Shown piece by piece: positions 58,927 to 64,000 of a stretch of 64,000 nucleotides of DNA. The position numbers were made by a program, and so were the translations under genes. The stretch is from NCBI GenBank assembly GCA_003116975.1, contig BGKB01000033.1:372001-436000 (forward strand), read 5' to 3'. Under the pieces are notes generated by a model that worked only from the letters and a program-made list of their open reading frames with translations, was not told where the DNA came from and ran no database searches. How positions within the stretch are numbered: the stretch's first letter is position 1; every line of letters starts with the position of its first letter. The DNA is from Aurantiochytrium sp. KH105. Taxonomy: Eukaryota > Sar > Bigyra > Thraustochytrida > Thraustochytriidae.

Positions 58927-60198
58927 ATGCGCGCGCTGCAGTGGTGCTTCGCGTTCTGCTGCGAAGCAGAAGATGACGGCGAGACCTCTCTGGAGGTTGC
59001 CAAACATTTGCGCACCGCCTCGGGAGGGCCTGAGGAGTACGCTTCGTTTGGAGAGACGCACAACGCAGGTCTGCAGCAACAGCAAAAGATGCCATTACGA
59101 ATTCTCGCTCGCGTACCCGAAGTTTTCGCAAGCAGGTACGAGGTCCACGAAATCATCGGCCACGGAAGCTCCAGCAAGTGCTATCACTGTACGCGGCGCA
59201 GCGACGGACGCGACTTTGCCGTCAAGGTCATCGACTTTGGCTCGCTCTCGCTCCAGTACCCCAAACGCGCGCTCAAGCGTCTGTATAGAGAGGTCCAGTC
59301 GCTTCAGCTGCTCGACCACGATAACATCGTCCACATGGAGGAGTTTTACGCGTGCGGCGACAGCCTTCTCATCGTCGAGGAATACTTGCGGGGTGGAGAG
59401 CTCTACGATCACATCCTTGAAAACCAAGGCCTCGAAGAAAATGAAGCCCGTTTTATTTTCTATCAAATCGCAAGCGCCATCGACCACATGCATGCGCGCA
59501 ACATCATGCATCGCGATATCAAACCAGAAAATATCCTTCTTACACACCAGCTCAGCAATCATGTCAAACTCATTGACTTTGGGTTCAGTAAGACTATGAA
59601 GGGTTCGCATGCCAGTAGCTTTCTCGGAACCGGCGGCTTTCTCGCGCCCGAGCTCAGGCTCAAAGAGGAAGCAACTGCTCACGAATCTAATCCTCTTTAC
59701 ACCAAGTCCGTTGACATTTGGGCTCTTGGATGCCTTCTGTACGTCATGATCGCCGCACGTATGCCCTTTGACGACACACTTTATCACCGCCCACGCAGCG
59801 AATTCAAGCTGCGCTTTCTGCCAGAGCGCAAGTGGAGGCACATTTCCCGCGAGTGCAAGAGCCTTCTCGTGCAGATGCTCCAACCGGAGCCTCTTCGGCG
59901 TAGTACCTCTCGCGACGTCATTCAACATGCATGGCTTCGGGACGTGCGCACAGCTGCACGTAAGAGCTTCTTTGGGCACGGCGACCGCTCAATTCCCAAC
60001 TCTTTGCAAGATGGCCTGCGTGACTATTGGCGTGCAGAACCATCTACGGCAAAGACTTTCTCCACGAGGCATGAAGAGTACTCCGAGGACGGGTCTTGCT
60101 CGACGCGGACTCGGTCCACCTCGCCTGCGGATGCCCGCGAGCTTGCGCACTCTTACGACGCCGAGTCCGGCGAAGAAGATGCTCTCAACTGTGCTTAA
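58927..60198 (+). CDS. Serine/threonine protein kinase, CAMK-like
   Basis: A 423-residue active-looking kinase. The domain spans about residues 70-345: glycine loop IIGHGSSSKC (about 75-84), Lys100 in FAVKVID, catalytic loop HRDIKPENIL with D197, DFG at D217 (IDFGFSK) and FLAPEL in place of APE. IDFGFSK and the overall pattern fit the CAMK/CDPK group, but there is no EF-hand or visible calmodulin site. The 70-residue N-terminus begins MRALQWCFAFCCEAEDD, where Cys7, Cys11 and Cys12 beside hydrophobic residues could be palmitoylated. The C-terminal tail (350-423) is Ser/Glu/Asp-rich and probably regulatory. An insertion after FLAPELRLKEEATAHESN widens the activation segment. Substrate unknown. 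Confidence 0.88.
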   Translation: MRALQWCFAFCCEAEDDGETSLEVAKHLRTASGGPEEYASFGETHNAGLQQQQKMPLRILARVPEVFASRYEVHEIIGHGSSSKCYHCTRRSDGRDFAVKVIDFGSLSLQYPKRALKRLYREVQSLQLLDHDNIVHMEEFYACGDSLLIVEEYLRGGELYDHILENQGLEENEARFIFYQIASAIDHMHARNIMHRDIKPENILLTHQLSNHVKLIDFGFSKTMKGSHASSFLGTGGFLAPELRLKEEATAHESNPLYTKSVDIWALGCLLYVMIAARMPFDDTLYHRPRSEFKLRFLPERKWRHISRECKSLLVQMLQPEPLRRSTSRDVIQHAWLRDVRTAARKSFFGHGDRSIPNSLQDGLRDYWRAEPSTAKTFSTRHEEYSEDGSCSTRTRSTSPADARELAHSYDAESGEEDALNCA

Positions 60199-60765
60199 AC
60201 TCTGACTCCACATCCAAGTCACCTCACCATTTGTCGTCCGTTTCTCACTTCGGCTTGAAAGCGCGCATGCGTGATTTCTTCTCACAGCGCTCGTGCATTT
60301 GCCTTTTTCGAATTGTGTAGCTTGGCCCCCACTGTTTTCTTCTCATTTCACATAAAATCACAACCCTGGTACCTTTTAGATTTCTTTCCATCTTAAGATT
60401 TTCACACATGATATACTCTTTCCGATTCAAGCAATTTGCGCTTCATGCAATAGAAGATTGGCGTCCATCGCTGTTGTCTGAGATAATTGTCATACAATTT
60501 TGTTGTAAGGCGTTGTCTTCGAGTACTCCAGCAGATTCTGCTTTGATTTGCATAGCTTGAGTCGTGCATATTTCCAAGCCATCTGGATTTGTTTTTCCAG
60601 ATTGAAAATCAAGCCATTTGAATTTCGAGCCGTGCGGGTTTTGAGCCACGGCCGTGCGAATCTCAAGCCGCGCAACTTCCGCGCATAGGCAATGATTTGC
60701 CTATCAGCCCTACCTTCAAGGCGTTTTCCAAATCGGTTATTGTAACTTTCACTACGATATCCGTC
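60199..60765. other. Convergent spacer, kinase and transacylase genes
   Basis: 567 bases between two convergent genes, more AT-rich than its neighbours and fitting 3' UTR sequence. Between 60600 and 60690 the words CAAGCC, GAGCCGTGCG and GAGCCACGGCCGTGCG recur loosely. No gene is supported. Confidence 0.45.
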
Positions 60766-61929
60766 TCAGGCTGTTTGCGTTCCGCGTGCAAGATGAACTG
60801 CGTCCATGGCGTTTGGCAGAGCAGGAATTGGTACCCGAATCTTGTACAGAGGCTTGTTCTGCAGCATCCAAGGTTTCACCAATGGCACCGCGGCAGACAC
60901 GTCACTTTCACTTTCGCTCTTATTCTTTGCTTGATCAATCTGCTTTTTGACCAATTCATCGGCAAATGTTCCGGGCCCCACGTTCAAGAGTCTAGACATC
61001 AAGCTTGGGGGGCTCGCAAATCGTTTCAACATGGCGCCAATCTGCTTGCCCGGACCGAGCTCAATCACAATGTCTCCTGCAGCGTAGTTTTGCACAAGGT
61101 TCTGCAGCGTCTGTTCCCAAAGTACTGGAGAGACGAGCTGCTTGCGGAGCGACTCCTGTACCGCAAGGCTTGCATACGATGCGTACTTGCAGCCGGTCAC
61201 ATTTGCGTACACGTGCACGTTTGGTGCGGGTGGCTTCAGATCGCAGCGCCCAAGTGCCGCGTCGAGACGTTCCGCAGCAGGCGACATCGCCCGAGTATGA
61301 AAGGCCCCGGCCACAGGAAGCCTTCGCACAAGCTTGGCTCCAGCAGCCTTGGCAGCTCCTTCCAGCATGCGGAGACCTTGCAGCCCTCCCGATACAACCG
61401 CGCAGCTTGGAAAGAGCAAATTCGCCACAGCAATAGGCATGCCACCCGTCAATGTGCTATTCACTTTCGTGCAGACTTCTGTGAGCGCTTCTGCACTCAG
61501 ACCTACAACCGTCGCCATCCCGCCCTCTTGCGCGCGAGCCGCATCGTGCATGGCGCGAGCTCGTTCCTGCACGCAGCGAAGGCCATCGGCAAAGGACAGA
61601 ACGCCCGCAGCAGTGAGAGCAGTGTACTCACCAAGGCTCAAGCCTGCCAGTACGATTTCGTACTGCGCCTTGCTCGCAAAGTACTCGGGCCGAGCGGCTT
61701 TCAGCTCTTCGAATGCAATCCAAGACGAAACAAATATCGCAGGTTGGCTGTAAAGGGTCTCGTTGAGCTTTTCAGCTGGGCCGTCCGTGCATAAAGCCGC
61801 TACATCGTATCCGAGGATGTCATTGGCTTGCGAGAGAATAGCCCGGCTTTCGGCACTCGTACACGACGACAGCATGCCCAAGGTTTGGGATCCTTGGCCA
61901 GGGAAAAGCACATGCACCTTGGAAGGCAT
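60766..61929 (-). CDS. MCAT: Malonyl-CoA:ACP transacylase
   Basis: Transfers malonyl groups from CoA to acyl carrier protein for fatty-acid synthesis. As a stand-alone FabD-type protein it most likely serves mitochondrial type II synthesis. The 387-residue protein from the ATG at 61929 (MPSKVHVLFPGQGSQTLGML) has the nucleophile motif GLSLGEYTAL with Ser98, QERARAMHDAARAQEGGMAT, AGAFHTRAMSPA with catalytic His211 and the closing ELGPGKQIGAML. A hydrophilic, Ser/Lys-rich C-terminal extension of roughly 60 residues follows the catalytic core. The frame continues upstream for 28 codons (with LVLSRRLAVGAF) without an ATG. A CTGTCAG just before the start could be a splice acceptor, so a first exon with a targeting sequence is possible. 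A domain-like use by a polyketide synthase cannot be excluded. Confidence 0.9.
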   Translation of the reverse strand: MPSKVHVLFPGQGSQTLGMLSSCTSAESRAILSQANDILGYDVAALCTDGPAEKLNETLYSQPAIFVSSWIAFEELKAARPEYFASKAQYEIVLAGLSLGEYTALTAAGVLSFADGLRCVQERARAMHDAARAQEGGMATVVGLSAEALTEVCTKVNSTLTGGMPIAVANLLFPSCAVVSGGLQGLRMLEGAAKAAGAKLVRRLPVAGAFHTRAMSPAAERLDAALGRCDLKPPAPNVHVYANVTGCKYASYASLAVQESLRKQLVSPVLWEQTLQNLVQNYAAGDIVIELGPGKQIGAMLKRFASPPSLMSRLLNVGPGTFADELVKKQIDQAKNKSESESDVSAAVPLVKPWMLQNKPLYKIRVPIPALPNAMDAVHLARGTQTA

Positions 61930-62627
61930 TTTGGGGGCTGACAGTGCGTCAACAAATGCTCCAACAGCAAGTCTGCGGCTCAATACGAGTTTTGGATTTG
62001 CCGATAAACACAAAGGCTCGTGGGGTCATGGTTGCTGCATCATGGTAGTGGTAGGATCTTGCTTGCTGCAACGCAACGCCCATTGACACGAATCGCACGC
62101 GGTCATTGCGAGATAAACAGCAACACGAACACCACCACCACCACCAGCCGTAGCAGCCTGTATGTAAGTGTAAGTGTCGTGTCTGCCTTCTGTCGTGCAG
62201 CCGAACTCCACGTCGAAAAAAGACCCTCAGAAAAGTGAGCAAGGGGCGGAGCGTCCCAGCGTTTTGGGGCGACGAAAATGTTCAGGCAACCAAGCGGTCG
62301 TCACAGCAGGAGTTGTGTCGAAATCTGACACCCTCTATTTCTACTTTTCAACTCACAAGCTAGCCTCGCTCACTTCCAACTCGTTTACTGTTGTAATGAT
62401 ATCGATCGTGAAAAATAAATGAATGCACATCCTCTCGCCGTGCCAAGGAAAGAACGAGTCAACAAAGAGTGATCATTACGAAAATTGCCTATAAATCAAA
62501 GTGCTGTCATAGAGTGACACTTTCCGATAAAGTCCAAGTTGTGAAAGTGACGTCGAAAAGTGACCCCAAGGGTTGGCGTCGAGAGTGTGTCTGTTTCTGA
62601 TTCGTACAAGTACATTTGGTTGCAGAC
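61930..62627. other. Spacer between MCAT and VPS18
   Basis: 698 bases between two minus-strand genes: the VPS18 3' end and the MCAT promoter or a missed first exon. A CACCACCACCACC run lies near 62127-62145. The left part could encode an MCAT leader if spliced; nothing proves it. Confidence 0.4.
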
Positions 62628-64000
62628 TCAAACGGCCCAAGCGTCAGCGTCCTGCTCCTCTTCCTCTGTGATAAAGGGCTCCGTGATGGACTGAATCATG
62701 AGGTCGCCGCAAAAGGGACAGGCCGCGGCAACAAAATTGTCCAACATCGCGAGCTTCTCGCGGTCCGTCTTGGAAAGTGCCAGACGATCGCCACGGTGCC
62801 CTGGCATGCCCGCAGCACGCGAAAGGTCGCTTGCATCACCTTCGAGAGAAGCGTCGCCTGGCAAAAGTGGAACAGTCGTTGCTGCCGACTGGGATTCCAT
62901 TCCCTCCTGAAGATCAATGTAGGAACGTAGACGCTCCATCTTGTCTTGCTGATCCTTGCCAAGATGGCGACCCACTTCGCTCAGCAGACACGTCGAGTGA
63001 AATGCGTGCGTGCAGGGAAAAACATAAAAGGCTCGCTCCAGTACAGGCATACCACAGAGGTCACACGAGTAGTCTGGATTGACAACCATAAAGGTCTCAT
63101 TCTGCGCATTGATCTCCTCGCGAATAGCGTCCGCTGCGGTCGTGAACTCATTCATTTCCGACTTGAGAGAGTCAATCTCTTGCCCGTAGTGCTCGAGTGT
63201 ACGGCAGATCTCGTCTTTGAGCTCGCCGATGGCAACCACGTCTGGCAAAAACTGCAAGACATCCTCAATGGTGAGGGCGTCCGACTCAGTAAGAATGAGC
63301 AATGCGCGTCTGATAGGGTCCACCTCCGATGCCGCGTCACCCTCGCCCTTGGCATCACCCTTGCCCTGCTGCGCCCGCTCGTGGTCATATACAGCAACGG
63401 CATCCTTGATCTCGTGCTCGGCGATCATGAGCCAGAGCTTGCGGCGCGTTGCGGCATCCTGTGCGAGGTCTGCATTGAGCTTGGCAAGTTCGAGATCCAC
63501 CTTGAGGGCCAGCTCGACGGCCTCGGCGTACAAGCCCAATATGGAGTAGATGTCGACTGCGGCGTTTGTCTGCTCGTGCTCACTGCAAACGCGCAAGGCG
63601 TACTTGAGATCAAAGCAACGGTTTGGCGATTGCAGAAACTCGCGAAGAGCGGTATCGTCCTTTTGCGCCGCATAGAGAGAAAAGAGCAAATTGTGGATTG
63701 CTTCGCTCTGATTGTCCTGGACATTGACGCAGTGCTCAAGATAACGGATCGCTTCAGCAGGGTCCTTGCCCGCGGGACTCTGCGTGAAGCGGACAATTGC
63801 AGGAATCAGCTTGCACGGGTCGAGAAAGCTCGAATCGATCCACGTGTCTACGAGCATTTTCGGACAATGCTCAATGAGGTCTGGCGAGTACTTGTAGAAG
63901 ATATTGACAAAAGCTGCCGGGGGGTCCGCGTTCATTGCTCGCCAAGCTTGGCCTTCAGTAGCCAGTGTTTCCACCGCTAAATCGTGCCGACCGCGCAGCG
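62628..64000 (-). CDS. VPS18: VPS18, C-terminal part, cut by the window edge
   Basis: The gene enters from beyond 64000 and ends at 62628; about 457 C-terminal residues are visible and the N-terminal beta-propeller is outside the window. VPS18 is a core subunit of the CORVET and HOPS tethering complexes acting at endosomes and the vacuole. The alpha-solenoid shows DLIEHCPKMLVDTWIDSSF, EAIRYLEHCVNV, AIHNLLFSLYAA and DLKYALRVCSEHEQTNA, all close to the human protein. The RING-like end has CDLCGMPVLERAFYVFPCTH, AFHSTCLLSEVGRHL and, after a polar insertion, ACPFCGDLMIQSI. Human VPS18 has CATCDFPLLNRPFYLF and CVYCGELMIRSI at these places. No start codon is visible and the frame is open to the edge. 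Confidence 0.93.
   Translation of the reverse strand, partial: LRGRHDLAVETLATEGQAWRAMNADPPAAFVNIFYKYSPDLIEHCPKMLVDTWIDSSFLDPCKLIPAIVRFTQSPAGKDPAEAIRYLEHCVNVQDNQSEAIHNLLFSLYAAQKDDTALREFLQSPNRCFDLKYALRVCSEHEQTNAAVDIYSILGLYAEAVELALKVDLELAKLNADLAQDAATRRKLWLMIAEHEIKDAVAVYDHERAQQGKGDAKGEGDAASEVDPIRRALLILTESDALTIEDVLQFLPDVVAIGELKDEICRTLEHYGQEIDSLKSEMNEFTTAADAIREEINAQNETFMVVNPDYSCDLCGMPVLERAFYVFPCTHAFHSTCLLSEVGRHLGKDQQDKMERLRSYIDLQEGMESQSAATTVPLLPGDASLEGDASDLSRAAGMPGHRGDRLALSKTDREKLAMLDNFVAAACPFCGDLMIQSITEPFITEEEEQDADAWAV

Overview
The window looks like nuclear DNA from a free-living protist, most probably a stramenopile of the thraustochytrid (Labyrinthulea) kind. The evidence is long, mostly intronless genes on both strands, GC-rich coding sequence, poly-Gln and poly-Asp tracts, eukaryote-only families (RAB3GAP1, VPS18, MOZART1, a Sec14 protein, GCNA, a LAM/GRAMD1-like protein) and many microsatellites. 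The lineage is an inference from style and gene content; no marker RNA is present. At least one gene (MZT1) is clearly spliced, so some 5' ends chosen here may lack a small first exon.

Layout. 0.2-5.9 kb: three tandem paralogs on the minus strand, of a family I do not recognise, with a shared Cys/His motif and an internally repeated N-terminal module. 6.6-18 kb: PUS1 pseudouridine synthase; a very large LAM-type lipid-transfer protein (F-BAR-like, GRAM, VASt, C-terminal anchor); a mitochondrial phospholipase-D-type cardiolipin synthase; a small unknown gene; MZT1; and a secreted glutathione peroxidase. 18-25.8 kb: a gene-poor block full of tetra- and pentanucleotide repeats, with one unresolved base at 21693. 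25.8-38 kb: a zinc-knuckle protein, GCNA-type SprT protease, RAB3GAP1, a membrane-anchored Sec14-like protein and a possible GNAT-fold protein. 38-40.8 kb: a second repeat-rich block. 40.9-54.6 kb: class II histone deacetylase, mitochondrial D-lactate dehydrogenase, a DOT1-like methyltransferase, an LRR protein, an unknown coiled-coil protein, a BART-domain protein and a Sec1/Munc18 protein. 54.6-58.9 kb: a third repeat-rich block. 58.9-64 kb: a CAMK-like kinase, malonyl-CoA:ACP transacylase, and the C-terminal part of VPS18, which runs off the right edge.

The genes do not form one pathway. Loose themes are membrane traffic and lipid transfer (LAM-like, Sec14-like, RAB3GAP1, Sec1/Munc18-like, VPS18), mitochondrial metabolism (cardiolipin synthase, D-lactate dehydrogenase, malonyl transacylase, possibly PUS1) and chromatin or genome maintenance (HDAC, DOT1-like, GCNA). 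The best candidate for something undescribed is the three-gene paralog array at the left end. I saw no rRNA, tRNA, CRISPR array, transposon or virus-derived element.
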